Origin: Chloroflexota bacterium
GTDB lineage: Bacteria; Chloroflexota; Dehalococcoidia; JACPQD01
DNA: 64,000 nucleotides
NCBI GenBank assembly: GCA_016190665.1
Contig: JACPQD010000028.1
Coordinates: 39,734-103,733 of the forward strand
Reading direction: 5' to 3'
This document shows positions 28,242 to 37,868 of this stretch, piece by piece. The notes below the pieces were generated by a model. That model was given only the letters and a program-made list of their open reading frames with translations, did not search any database and was not told where the DNA came from. Each line of letters begins with the position of its first letter. Position 1 is the stretch's first letter. Made by a program: the position numbers and the translations under genes.

Positions 28242-29963
28242 ATGTCCAGAAAAAAGTCTCTCATGATGGCCAGTCTCTTTTCCGTGTTGGGGCTCCTGCT
28301 GGCAAGCTGCGCCCCGGCGGCGCCTGCGCCCACGCCGAAGCCGCCAGCGGCTGCCCCGACTAAGGCGCCGGCGGCCGCGCCGACCGCCGCGCCCGCTGCT
28401 GCGCCCACAGCCAAGCCAGCCGCCCCTGCGCCCACGCCGAAGCCAGCGGGTGAACAGCCACGCTACGGCGGCGCTGTGACCGTCGGTGTGGCCGGAGACC
28501 CGCCCAGCCTGGACCTGCATCGGGAGCAGACCGCCTACACCTTTGCGCCCGTGGCCGGAGCTTACAACGGCCTGGTGAAATTTGACCCGCACGCCTGGCC
28601 GGAGGTCAAGGTAGTCTCTGACCTGGCGGAGAAATGGGACCTCAGCGCCGACGGCAAGGTCTACACTTTTCAACTGGCAAAAGGGGTGAAGTTCCACAAC
28701 GGCGATACCCTCACCGCAAAGGACGTGAAGTACTCCTTCGACAGAATCCGCGATCCCAAGCTGGGATTAGCCAGCAGCCCTCGACGCACCCAGCTTTCCA
28801 ATGTCACCAGCATCGATGCGCCGGATGACTCCACTGTGAAGATCACGGTGGGTCGCCCCCAAGCTTCGTTCATACCCTTCATTGGCGGCCACTACTTTTC
28901 GGTGATACCGGAGCGTGTGGCTCTGGAAAAGAAGGGTGACATGACCAAGACGGTCATGGGCACCGGCCCCTTCAAGTTCAAGGATTACTCCACGGGCGTC
29001 AGTTGGGAGCTGGTGAAGAACCCTGACTATTTTATCAAAGGCCGGCCCTACATGGATGGGATCAAGGGCTTCATAATCAAGGACTCGTTCACCAGGTTTG
29101 CCGCCCTCAGGACGAGAAGCATTCTCTGGTGGGCGCCATTGCCCTACATGACCGTGTCCATGACGAAGGTCATTGCAGAACAGCTCTCGGACAAGATCGC
29201 CGTTAAGTGGGAGTTCCATCCGGCCTGGTACGGTGCTCAGTTCAATATGGCTATGAAGCCCTTCAACGATGTGCGGGTCCGTCAGGCAGTGAGCCTGTCC
29301 TTCAACCGGCAGAAGATGCTGGAGATCGGGCTGGAGGGCGGCGGCCTCGTGGGCATGTCGGCCCAGCCGCCGGGACCGTGGTCCCTTCCCGAGGAGGAGT
29401 TGAAGAAGTTGCCCGGCTACGAAAAGCCGGATATCGAAGGCGCCAAGAAGCTGATGGCGGAGGCTGGCTACCCCAACGGATTGGCGACGGAGGCCCTGAC
29501 CAGGGCTGCCCCAGCGCAGGAGGCTGTGGCCCAACTCGTCAAGGATGCTGTCGCCGCCATCGGCATCAACCTCGATATTAAGTCGCAGGAGACCGCGGTC
29601 TACATGGACCAGCGGTTCAGGAGAATCTATCCTCTCGAGGCCTCCTCGGCCGGCTTGGGGCACACGGACCCGGATGCCCTGCTGGGCGACTTCTACGTAA
29701 CGGGCGCCGCCTACAATTTCAGCGGGTACAGCAATCCGCAGTATGACGAGCTTTACGCCAAGCAGTCGCAAACGCTCGATGTAGCGGAGCGCAAGAAGAT
29801 TGTCTGGGAGATGCAGAGGATTCTGCTGAAGGACGTGCCGATCGCCATCGCGTACTGGAGCCGCGTCCCTTATGCCTGGTGGAAAGATGTCAGAGGCTAC
29901 ACCCCGCCATCATTAAGCCACTACCACGCCTATCAGTACCAGGATATGTGGCTGGCCAAATAG
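28242..29963 (+). CDS. ABC transporter substrate-binding lipoprotein, family 5 (SBP 8)
   Basis: 573 aa. Lipobox LASC, Cys23; ATG after GAAGGAGGTCCCGTA. The linker is a long low-complexity run of Ala, Pro, Thr and Lys (about residues 24-75) with repeated APTPKP and AAPTAAP units. The domain is of the SBP 7 subgroup: LHREQTAYTFAPVAGAYNGLVKFDPHAWPE, IKGFIIKDSFTRFAALRT, ILWWAPLPYMTVSMTKVI, EGGGLVGMSAQPPGPWSLPEEEL, YQYQDMWLAK. It follows the UGAC gene rather than preceding one; a decayed amidohydrolase comes next. Confidence 0.94.
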   Translation: MSRKKSLMMASLFSVLGLLLASCAPAAPAPTPKPPAAAPTKAPAAAPTAAPAAAPTAKPAAPAPTPKPAGEQPRYGGAVTVGVAGDPPSLDLHREQTAYTFAPVAGAYNGLVKFDPHAWPEVKVVSDLAEKWDLSADGKVYTFQLAKGVKFHNGDTLTAKDVKYSFDRIRDPKLGLASSPRRTQLSNVTSIDAPDDSTVKITVGRPQASFIPFIGGHYFSVIPERVALEKKGDMTKTVMGTGPFKFKDYSTGVSWELVKNPDYFIKGRPYMDGIKGFIIKDSFTRFAALRTRSILWWAPLPYMTVSMTKVIAEQLSDKIAVKWEFHPAWYGAQFNMAMKPFNDVRVRQAVSLSFNRQKMLEIGLEGGGLVGMSAQPPGPWSLPEEELKKLPGYEKPDIEGAKKLMAEAGYPNGLATEALTRAAPAQEAVAQLVKDAVAAIGINLDIKSQETAVYMDQRFRRIYPLEASSAGLGHTDPDALLGDFYVTGAAYNFSGYSNPQYDELYAKQSQTLDVAERKKIVWEMQRILLKDVPIAIAYWSRVPYAWWKDVRGYTPPSLSHYHAYQYQDMWLAK

Positions 29964-29986
29964 CGTCAGCATGCGCACCTTGATCG

Positions 29987-30042
29987 GACCTGACGGAGGC
30001 GCTGCGGCTTATCCCGCGGCAGGCTCTGGCTTCCGTCAGGTC
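29987..30042. terminator. Long inverted repeat downstream of SBP 8
   Basis: GACCTGACGGA (29987-29997) pairs perfectly with TCCGTCAGGTC (30032-30042) over 11 bp. A GC-rich inner part (CTGCGG...CCGC) can pair further. It lies 24 nt after the SBP 8 stop. It lacks a T-run; it is a candidate terminator, or the scar of a small insertion next to the broken amidohydrolase. Confidence 0.45.
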
Positions 30043-30110
30043 GGCGTGCCTCGCGACACCGAAAGATCGGCCCAGGCAGGAGCGCATTTGGCGCCGCTGA
30101 AAGGAGCAGG

Positions 30111-30573
30111 TTGGTCATAGATTTTCATTGCCACTTCTACCACAAGCCCTTTGACGAGGCGGGTCTCGCCGAACGGGCCCATCATCTGGCGCGTGTTTAC
30201 GGACCCGGAGGCCGCAATGGGGCACAGGTTCCCGAATCTCAGATTCTGGAGAGGCTCTGCCACATTTTTTCTCCTGATCCCGATGGCAGCCGGATGCTGG
30301 CCCAGATGGACGAGGCAGGCGTCGAACGCAGGGTGGCGGAACTATCCACGTTTCTGTAGAATCCTGCGCGATATCGTTGACTGGTGCGGCGTCGAGGCCG
30401 TCCTCTTCGGCACGGATGCGCCCTTCATCGAGGCGGTGGTGCCCACCCAGGATTTCATCAGGATGATTCGAGAGCTGCCCTGCAAAGCCCCGGCGGGGCT
30501 CCCCTTTACCGAAGCTGAGGTCGAGGCCATCCTGTCGGGGAATGCCAGCAAGGTGCTCGGCCTGGAGCTCTGA
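30111..30573 (+). pseudogene. Amidohydrolase-2 family gene, internally deleted and frameshifted
   Basis: A TTG start at 30111 after AAAGGAG opens VIDFHCHFYHKPF, the metal-binding HxH of amidohydrolase-2 enzymes, and runs to a TAG at 30357-30359. In another frame the C-terminal part survives to 30573: ILRDIVDWCGVEAVLFGTDAPF (the conserved Asp of the barrel end), then EAEVEAILSGNASKVLGLEL, the usual family terminus. The family is normally about 280-350 aa; here the middle of the barrel is missing, so the gene should be inactive. Such enzymes decarboxylate or hydrolyse small carboxylic compounds, which fits a lost catabolic step of this module. Confidence 0.8.
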
Positions 30574-30680
30574 GAACGCTATCCGCCGGAGGTGGACAGC
30601 GGGCGGCTTGCAGCCTGGGGATAGATAGCAGGTAGGGGGATTTCTTGTGCCGCGAAAGCAGACGAGGAGGTAAGTCAAAA

Positions 30681-32441
30681 ATGTCCAGGCGAAAAGTTCA
30701 AGCCGTAGTCGGGTTGGCTATGGTATCCAGCTTGCTGTTGCTGAGCTGCGCGCCAGCGGCGGCCCCCACCCCACAGAAGGCCGCCGCCCCACCCACCACG
30801 GCGCCCACCGCACCGCCAGGCGTCACGCCCAAACCGGCAGCCGCTCCGACGGCCACTCCCAGGTCGGCCGCAACGGTGGCATCGACGCCAGCCGCCGCCG
30901 GGGGCGAAACGCCAGTCTATGGAGGCACGCTGACCGTCTCTTTGCGGGATAACCCCTCCACTTTCGATGTGCAGCAAGCGGCGACATCCAGCGTGGTCAC
31001 CACTGTTACTGGCGCCTACAACACGCTGCTTTCGTGGGACAGCGTAGACCACAACAAAATGACCCCCGACCTGGCCAAGAAGTGGGAGGTCAGCCCGGAC
31101 GGCCTGGTCTACACCTTCTATCTGGAAGAAGGCGTTAAGTGGCACGACGGCGCACCCTTCTCGGCTGAGGACGTCAGGTACAGCCTCATGAGGGAGAAGG
31201 AGCCGCCCAGGGGCATCTACATTTACGCCCGTGGCATGCTGGAGCCGTTGCAGAAGGTGGAAGCGGTCAACGCTAATACGGTGAAGGTCACTTTGAGTCG
31301 CCCAACCGCATCTTTCCCGGTGATGATGACTATGGGCACTAACTCCATTCTGGCCAAGCATGTCCTGGAGCAGAAGCCGGACCCGAGGTTTGACGTGGTG
31401 GGCACGGGGCCGTGGAAGCTCAAAACTTTCAACAGCGGCGTCAGCATCGAGCTGGTGAAGAATCCGGCATATTTCAAGAAGGGGCTGCCCTACATGAACG
31501 GGAGGATGGCCTATATCATCCTCGACCCTACAACCCGGCTTTCCGCTTTCAGAACGGGCCGGGTATTGCTCGATGCGATGGACCATGAGCCCCCCGCGGT
31601 AGACACCATAGAGGCAACAATGAGGGACGTGGCGACGGCCTACCGGATTCCCGGCGTGACCACCACGGCGAATCCCTTCATAGGCCAGACGAAACCTCCC
31701 TTCAGCGACGTGCGCGTGCGACAGGCGGTGAACCTGGCCCTTGACCGCTGGGAATTCGTCCGCGTCATCAGCCCTGGCTTCTACGGAGTTGGGGGATACA
31801 TGTCTCCAACAGGCGCGTGGGCCCTTCCCGAGGCCGAGGTAAATGCCCAGCCCGGCTATGCGAAGACGGGGCCGGCCAAGGATGCCGAACGAGAGCTGGC
31901 CAGGAAACTTCTGGCGGAGGCTGGCTACCCCAACGGCATCGATTTCGACCTGGAGACCAGAGCGCAAAATGAGTTCGTGAATGTCGCTGTCTGGTTGAAG
32001 GCGCAGCTAGAGAAGGCTGGACTGAGAGGCACGCTGAAGCCGCTGGAGAGCACCATCTATTACGACCATTTGCAGACGTCCAATTTTCCGATAATGTCCA
32101 GCTCCAACGGCCAGGATGCGGATGACCCTGACCTCGTCTTCTCATCGGCCTTTGTGAAGGGCGGGGGGAAGAACTTCGGGAAGTACTATGACGCCGAGTT
32201 CGACAAGCTTTTTGTGGAGCAGTCATCCTCCGTGGATCCCGCGAAGCGAAAGGAGATCGTCCGGAAGATGCAGCTCATACTCCATGAGACCATTCCCTAT
32301 CCCGTTCTGGGCTGGAGAAACCGCACGCTGGGCGTGTGGAAGAAGGTCAAGGGCTTCACGCCGTGGACCACTAACATAAAGTCGTCCGCTTTCGGCCGCC
32401 ACGAAAGCACCTGGCTGGACCCTAATCTGGCGCCGAAGTAG
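30681..32441 (+). CDS. ABC transporter substrate-binding lipoprotein, family 5 (SBP 9)
   Basis: 586 aa, the longest SBP here, from ATG 30681 after GAGGAGGTAAGTC; the upstream in-frame start at 30645 lacks a signal-peptide-like beginning. Lipobox LLSC, Cys23; linker to about residue 85. The domain begins VYGGTLTVSLRDNPSTFDVQQAAT, and a distinctive block is VDHNKMTPDLAKKWEVSPDG, with RVRQAVNLALDRWEF and a two-residue extension after the usual end (STWLDPNLAPK). It forms its own branch but keeps the module position, 31 nt before a UGGC selenoprotein gene. Confidence 0.93.
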   Translation: MSRRKVQAVVGLAMVSSLLLLSCAPAAAPTPQKAAAPPTTAPTAPPGVTPKPAAAPTATPRSAATVASTPAAAGGETPVYGGTLTVSLRDNPSTFDVQQAATSSVVTTVTGAYNTLLSWDSVDHNKMTPDLAKKWEVSPDGLVYTFYLEEGVKWHDGAPFSAEDVRYSLMREKEPPRGIYIYARGMLEPLQKVEAVNANTVKVTLSRPTASFPVMMTMGTNSILAKHVLEQKPDPRFDVVGTGPWKLKTFNSGVSIELVKNPAYFKKGLPYMNGRMAYIILDPTTRLSAFRTGRVLLDAMDHEPPAVDTIEATMRDVATAYRIPGVTTTANPFIGQTKPPFSDVRVRQAVNLALDRWEFVRVISPGFYGVGGYMSPTGAWALPEAEVNAQPGYAKTGPAKDAERELARKLLAEAGYPNGIDFDLETRAQNEFVNVAVWLKAQLEKAGLRGTLKPLESTIYYDHLQTSNFPIMSSSNGQDADDPDLVFSSAFVKGGGKNFGKYYDAEFDKLFVEQSSSVDPAKRKEIVRKMQLILHETIPYPVLGWRNRTLGVWKKVKGFTPWTTNIKSSAFGRHESTWLDPNLAPK

Positions 32442-32472
32442 AAGGAGCGTCAAAGTCGGGAAGGAGACATCG

Positions 32473-34116
32473 GTGACTGATAATTCGGGAAAGGCGCGGA
32501 TCGAGGTCGCAAACCCCGTAGCTGAAGTGCGGCCGGAGGCAATCATGCCCGCCCGCCGGCCCAATTCCATCAGCGGCAAGACGGTAGGACTCTGGTGGAA
32601 CACGAAATCCCACGGTGACGTGGCTCTGAGCGCCGCAGCCGAGGCGATCCAGCAGCGCTATGAGAATGTAACCATTGTTCGCATCACGCGCGATATGTCC
32701 CACCTGCCAGGGCCCTATGGACGGGTGCAGGAGAGCGGCTGCGACGCTGTAATCGCCAGCACAGCCGACTGAGGGGGCTGCTCATCGTGGCTTGCCCACG
32801 ACTGCGTGCAACTTGAGAAACTCGGCATCCCCACCGTTGGCATCGTATCCTCCGGGTTCATTTCCAGCTACGAGGCGCGTCACCGCGCCATGGGGCTGGA
32901 TGTTCTCCCCAGGATTGTCGTCGGCCCAGCGTTGACCGAAGTCCCTCCCGAGCGTGTTCGCGAGGAAGTGCTGGCACGCGCTGAGGACCTGTTCCGGGCT
33001 CTTACCGAGCAACCGAAGGTCAGTGCGAGGCCTGGGCCGGTCAGACAACAACAAGTGCTTCGCTACCAGGGACGCGATGTCCTCGACGCATTGCGTAACC
33101 TGAACAATGACTTCCTCGACCGGGGCTGGGGCGATGGTTTTCCGCTTGTCCCCCCGACGCTGGAAGAGGTGGAGGGCATGCTGACCGGTACGTCCCGGCG
33201 CCGCGACGAAGTGATCAGCATCATGGAGCCGGGCAGCGGCATGGGCACCGTCGAGAAGATTGCCATCAACTGTGTGATGGCTGGGTGCCTTCCGGAGCAT
33301 CTGCCCGTGGTGATTGCAGCCGTAGAGGCCATGGCGGAGCCAAAATTCGATCTTACCTTGATAGCTCAATCTACGGGCCCGCAGACGCCGCTCCTGGTCA
33401 TTAATGGCCCGATTAGAAAGGAGCTTGGCATCAATTCCGGGCGCTGCGCCCTGGGGCCCGGGGCTCCATCTCGCGTCAATACGGTGATAGGCAGGGCGGT
33501 GCGTCTGGTGATGATGAATGTCGGCCATGCTTACCCGGGCGTCGCGGACATGGATACGATCGGCTCGCCCAACAAGTACAGCATGTGCATGGGCGAGAAT
33601 GAAGAGGAGAACCCCTGGGGGCCGCTGCATGTGGAACAGGGATTTCGCCCTGACGAAAGCACAGTGACCGTGTTCCCTTGCGGAAGCCATGTCGACGTCG
33701 CAGACCTGGTTAGCTGCACCCCGGAGGCAGTATTGACCACCTTTGCTTACACTGCCAACGCCCCCTTAACGCCGTCTTGGACGTGGCTGCGCGCCGACGG
33801 CCTGGACCAGGAACCGCTGATTGTGCTTTGCCCGGATCACGCTCGAATCATAGCTGAAGCCGGCTGGACCAAGAATGACATCAGGCGGTTCATGTTTCAC
33901 AATTCCAGAGTTCCCCTCCGAGTGCTCAAGAATCCCACCCGGCCCGCCGCCGTGGCGCCTGGATGGCAGTGGCTGCTCAATCAACCTGATGACACCATGG
34001 TGCCGGTGGTGCGGGACCCAAAGGACTATCATATTGTGGTGGTTGGGGGAGCCTCCGGGAAGTCGGCGTACGTGTGGGACTGGTCAGCCCCGGTGACCAA
34101 GGCCATAGGCCGGTAA
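32473..34116 (+). CDS. UGGC selenoprotein with fused C-terminal domain (Sec at TGA 32770-32772)
   Basis: 547 aa with Sec as residue 100; GTG start at 32473 after AAGGAGACATCG. It is closely similar to the proteins at 24030 and 45570, sharing KARIEVANPVAEVRPEAIMPARR-type opening, LWWNTKSHGDVALSAAAEA, CDAVIASTAD-U-GGCSSWLAHDC and GIPTVGIVSSGF. C-terminal domain: WGDGFPLVPPTLEEV, NCVMAGCLPEHLPVV, NGPIRKELGINSGRCALGPGAPSRVNTVIG-type run, MDTIGSPNKYSM, ENEEENPWGPLHVEQGF. Ser replaces Thr right after the motif Cys, a conservative change. SBP 10 follows after 140 nt. Confidence 0.88.
32770..32801 (+). promoter_or_regulatory. Candidate bacterial SECIS for the UGGC gene at 32473
   Basis: Stem TCGTGG (32785-32790) with CCACGA (32796-32801), loop CTTGC with G at 32794, 22 nt past the TGA. 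Confidence 0.8.
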
Positions 34117-34256
34117 GGTGTCAGCTTTCCGATATCAGCGAGTTAAGGCCGTGACACGGCATCAGAATCTGCGACCTTAAAAATCGGAACGGCGGACCGC
34201 CGGCTGAGGATGGCGGCGGAGATGCAGGGCGAAGTGTAAGCAATAGGAGGTCTCCG

Positions 34257-35915
34257 ATGTCGCGCAACAGGCGCTCGGCAATTCCCGTCCTTTCGGTGGT
34301 CCTCGGTTTGCTCATCGCCGGCTGCGCGCCGGCGGCAGGCCCGTCGACACCCAGGCCAGGGGCCCCCGCCGAGACTGCCGCACCCGCGCCCGAAGCCAAG
34401 CCGCGGGCGCCTGCGCCGAGCCCCAAGCCGACCGTTGACCAGCCCAGGTATGGGGGTGTCCTGACGCTGGGCACCTCGTCAGACGCGGGCAGCCTCGACC
34501 CCATCACAGAGGGCACCGCCACCTTCGTCAACATGATGAGCCCCGCCTACGATGGCCTGCTCCAATATGATCCCTCGGACAACGAAAAGATAGTCCCTGA
34601 CCTGGCGGAACGGTGGGAACTCAGCGGCGATGGGATGGCCTATACCTTCTATCTGCGCAAGGATGTGAAGTGGCACGATGGCAAACAGTTCACCTCCGCC
34701 GACGTGAAGTTCAGTCTGGAAAACCAGCCCAAGTACTATCCCCGGAAGCGGGACAACCTCAGCCCCATCAGCGCCATTGAAACAGCGGGCGAGTATTCAG
34801 TAAGAGCCGCTCTCAAATTTCCCTCAGCGTCTCTTCCGGCCATGCTGGCGCTCGGCAACATGTCCATGGTGCCGAAGCATATTTACGACACCCGGGGCGG
34901 TCTCAAGAGTGACGCAGTAGGCACCGGACCTTTCAAGCTCAAAAACTATTCCGCTGGCATCGCCATGGAGCTAGTGAAGAATAAGGAGTTTTTCGTTGCC
35001 GGGCGTCCATACCTGGATGGAATCAGCATCTTCATCATCAGGGACCGGGGCACATTCCTCGCCGCCTTTCGCACCGAGCGCATCAAGATGCCCGTCTCCA
35101 TAAACAACTTTTCCTCCGGCGAAGCCAAGAACCTCAAAAACAACGCGCCTCAGACCATCATCCAGCCTTTCCAGGCCCTGAGGACTGGCGTCTTCTTCAT
35201 GAACACGACCCAGAAGCCCTGGACTGACATCCGAGTGCGCCGCGCCGTCTTCCTGGCCGTTGACCGACAGGCGGCGCTGCAGGCCGTAGGCGAGGGAGAG
35301 GGCACCCTGGGAGGCGCCATCATCGCCGGCCAGTGGGCCATTCCCCAGGATGAGTTGCAGAAGCAGCCGGGGTTCAGGCAGCCGAAGGATGCCGATCTCG
35401 CTGAGGCGAAGCGCCTCATGGCCGAAGCCGGTCACGCCGGGGGGTTTGATGCCAGAATCATGACGCGAGCGGGCCTTAGCGACTACCTGAAAGTGTCCGA
35501 GTTCATGACCAACCAACTGTCCAGGATAGGCGTTCGGGCCACGGCCGATCCGGTGGAGACTGCCGTCTACGCGGAGCGGTTGAACAGGGGCACCTACGAA
35601 ACGGCAGGCATAGTCGCCGGGCCCGAGATCTCCGACCCCGATTCGGCAGCGACCTATTTCGTCAAGGGCAATCGCTACCTCATCAATGACGACAGGTTGT
35701 TTGAGCTCTTCGAGAAGCAAAGCAGGACGACAGATGTGGCGGAGCGAAAGAAGGTTGTCCTTGACATGCAGTACCGGGTTATGGAGATAGCCCCCTACGT
35801 CCTCAATCTCTGGTTTGCTGCCTACATAGGCCACTGGCCGGAGGTCAGGAACTACAAGCCGGGCACAGGAGTCTACAATAACAGCAAGTACCAGGACGTC
35901 TGGCTGGCGAAGTAG
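34257..35915 (+). CDS. ABC transporter substrate-binding lipoprotein, family 5 (SBP 10)
   Basis: 552 aa. Lipobox IAGC, Cys23; ATG after ATAGGAGGTCTCCG. It belongs to a third subgroup with SBPs 13 and 14: TLGTSSDAGSLDPITEGTA, YDPSDNEKIVPDLAERWE, DGMAYTFYLRKDVKWHD, ISAIETAGEYSV, MARNVPR-free region then IIAGQWAIPQDEL, EISDPDSAATYFVKGNRY and YNNSKYQDVWLAK. The HQE-type motif of the other groups is replaced by LDPITEG, a likely ligand-pocket difference. No enzyme gene is adjacent; SBP 11 follows at 153 nt. Confidence 0.92.
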   Translation: MSRNRRSAIPVLSVVLGLLIAGCAPAAGPSTPRPGAPAETAAPAPEAKPRAPAPSPKPTVDQPRYGGVLTLGTSSDAGSLDPITEGTATFVNMMSPAYDGLLQYDPSDNEKIVPDLAERWELSGDGMAYTFYLRKDVKWHDGKQFTSADVKFSLENQPKYYPRKRDNLSPISAIETAGEYSVRAALKFPSASLPAMLALGNMSMVPKHIYDTRGGLKSDAVGTGPFKLKNYSAGIAMELVKNKEFFVAGRPYLDGISIFIIRDRGTFLAAFRTERIKMPVSINNFSSGEAKNLKNNAPQTIIQPFQALRTGVFFMNTTQKPWTDIRVRRAVFLAVDRQAALQAVGEGEGTLGGAIIAGQWAIPQDELQKQPGFRQPKDADLAEAKRLMAEAGHAGGFDARIMTRAGLSDYLKVSEFMTNQLSRIGVRATADPVETAVYAERLNRGTYETAGIVAGPEISDPDSAATYFVKGNRYLINDDRLFELFEKQSRTTDVAERKKVVLDMQYRVMEIAPYVLNLWFAAYIGHWPEVRNYKPGTGVYNNSKYQDVWLAK

Positions 35916-36068
35916 CAGGCGGTGGACCCACAGGTCCGGGGCCGAAACGCCGCGCTGCTTCTCAAGATAGAGCTGCCGACGGGTCGGACACGTCCGATCC
36001 GTCGAGGCGGGCCCAAGGGAAGAGGAACAAACCGAAGCGGAAAGGGCGTAGCTGAAAGGAGGTCCACA

Positions 36069-37826
36069 ATGGGCATCACGAGGCGGTTCGTCACGGCCAG
36101 TTGTCTCACGATCCTGGGGCTTCTGTTTGTCCCCATTGCATCGGGATGCGCCCCTGCGGCGGCGCCGACACCGGCGCCTAAGGCTCCGACCCCGGCTCCG
36201 GCGGCGACAAAGGCGCCGGCACCCACCGCAACCGCCGCCGCGCCGACGACGGCCAAGCCGGCCGCACCTACGGCGAAACCCGCCTTGCTCACGGCGTCCC
36301 CGAAGCCGGCAGCGGGCGAACCTAGATATGGTGGCACACTGACCATCGGCGTTGGTGGAGACCCACCCGGCCTCGATGTCCATCGAGAGGAGACTGCTTT
36401 CAGCTTCTCGGTCCTGGCGGGAGCCTACAACGGCCTGGTGCGATATGACCCCCAGGCATGGCCGCAAGTGAAGGTGATCCCCGACCTGGCCACGAGTTGG
36501 GAGCTAAGCCCCGATGGTACAACGTATACGTTTCACGTGGCGAAAGGGGTCAAGTTCCACGACGGCGGCCCGCTCACCGCGGAGGACGTGAAATTCTCCT
36601 TCGATAGAATCCGCGATCCCAAGATGGGGCTGGCGAGGAGCCCCCGACGGGGACAGCTTTCCAACGTGACGAATATCGAGATCCCTGATGATTCCACCGT
36701 CAAGATCACGTTGGGCCATCCGCAGGCTTCCTTTCTTAACTTCATAGCCGCTTTCTACTTCGCCGTGGTACCGAAGCGGGTGGTCTTGGAGAGGAACAAT
36801 GACCTGTCCAAGACGGTCATGGGGACCGGCGCTTTCAAGTTCAAGGACTATGCCAGCGGGGTCGGCTGGGAGCTGGTGAAGAATGCGGACTATTTCGTCA
36901 AGGGCCACCCCTACCTGGATGGGGTCAAAGGCTACATAATCCGGGATTCCTTCACTAGATTCGCGGCCCTCAGGACGAAGAGCATACTCTGGCTGGCGCC
37001 GTTCCCCTACATGACGGTGTCACAATCGAAAATCATTGAAGAGACGCTTTCCGACAAGATAGCTGTTACCTGGGAATTCCACGCCGCCTGGTACGGCATG
37101 GTATTCAGTCTGGCGAAACAGCCCTGGAACGATGCTCGGGTACGCCGGGCGGTAAGCATGTCTTTCGACCGAAAGAACATGCTGGCGCTCGGGCTGGAAG
37201 GGGCGGGCGTGGTGGGAATGTCCGCCCAGGCGAAAGGGGAGTGGGCCCTTCCCGAGGAAGAGATGGTGAAGGTGCCTGGCTATGCAAAGCCGGACCTCGA
37301 GGGCGCCAGGAAGCTGATGGCGGAGGCGGGGTTCCCCAACGGGTTCAGAACCGAGGCCATGGTCAGGTTGACCCCGGTGAACCAGGCGCTGGGTGAGGTT
37401 GTCAAGAATGCTGCCTCCGCTATCGGCATCACCGTCGACCTCGATCCGCAGGAGAGCACCGTCTATCTGGACCGGCGCTTCAGGAGGGTCTTTACCAGTC
37501 TCACCGACGCCTTCGGGTCTTCGAACACGGACCCGGATATTCTCCTCAGCGACTTCTACCTGACTAACGGCACTAACAACTTCAGCGGGTACAGCAATCC
37601 CGTCTACGACGATCTCTACGGAAAGCAGTCGCGAGCCCTGGACACGGAGGAACGACGCAAGATTGTCTGGGAGATGCAAAGAATCCTGCTCCAGGATGTC
37701 CCGATTGCCATAGCGTACTGGGCTAGAATCCCCTACGCTCGGTGGACGGAAGTCCGGGGCTATGCCCCGCCATCGATAAGCCACCACCACGCCTACGGCT
37801 ACCGGGAGATCTGGCTCGCCAGATAG
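36069..37826 (+). CDS. ABC transporter substrate-binding lipoprotein, family 5 (SBP 11)
   Basis: 585 aa from ATG 36069, preceded by GAAAGGAGGTCCACA. The ORF stays open 49 codons upstream to 35922 but that part is Arg-rich and would bury the signal peptide, so it is not used. Lipobox ASGC, Cys27; linker to about residue 85 of Ala/Pro/Thr/Lys. SBP 7 subgroup: VHREETAFSFSVLAGAYNGLVRYDPQAWPQ, VKGYIIRDSFTRFAALRT, ILWLAPFPYMTVSQSKII, EGAGVVGMSAQAKGEWALPEEEM. It is followed after 42 nt by an alcohol-dehydrogenase-like gene and an HD-domain gene, in place of a selenoprotein. Confidence 0.93.
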   Translation: MGITRRFVTASCLTILGLLFVPIASGCAPAAAPTPAPKAPTPAPAATKAPAPTATAAAPTTAKPAAPTAKPALLTASPKPAAGEPRYGGTLTIGVGGDPPGLDVHREETAFSFSVLAGAYNGLVRYDPQAWPQVKVIPDLATSWELSPDGTTYTFHVAKGVKFHDGGPLTAEDVKFSFDRIRDPKMGLARSPRRGQLSNVTNIEIPDDSTVKITLGHPQASFLNFIAAFYFAVVPKRVVLERNNDLSKTVMGTGAFKFKDYASGVGWELVKNADYFVKGHPYLDGVKGYIIRDSFTRFAALRTKSILWLAPFPYMTVSQSKIIEETLSDKIAVTWEFHAAWYGMVFSLAKQPWNDARVRRAVSMSFDRKNMLALGLEGAGVVGMSAQAKGEWALPEEEMVKVPGYAKPDLEGARKLMAEAGFPNGFRTEAMVRLTPVNQALGEVVKNAASAIGITVDLDPQESTVYLDRRFRRVFTSLTDAFGSSNTDPDILLSDFYLTNGTNNFSGYSNPVYDDLYGKQSRALDTEERRKIVWEMQRILLQDVPIAIAYWARIPYARWTEVRGYAPPSISHHHAYGYREIWLAR

Positions 37827-37868
37827 ATGGCAGGGACGCGCTAAAGAGAAGGTCGTCAGGAGCAAACG

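Noticed and set aside
26963..28435. 490-codon minus-strand ORF
   Set aside because: Antisense to the UGAC gene and the repetitive SBP 8 linker; the Ala/Gly run comes from that linker read backwards.
30600..31000. Repetitive Pro/Ala-coding DNA in SBP linkers as a possible tandem repeat array
   Set aside because: It is codon-level low complexity within signal-peptide-proximal linkers, not a DNA repeat with fixed unit.
34971..36467. 498-codon minus-strand ORF
   Set aside because: Antisense shadow across SBP 10 and the SBP 11 linker; spans two real genes on the other strand.
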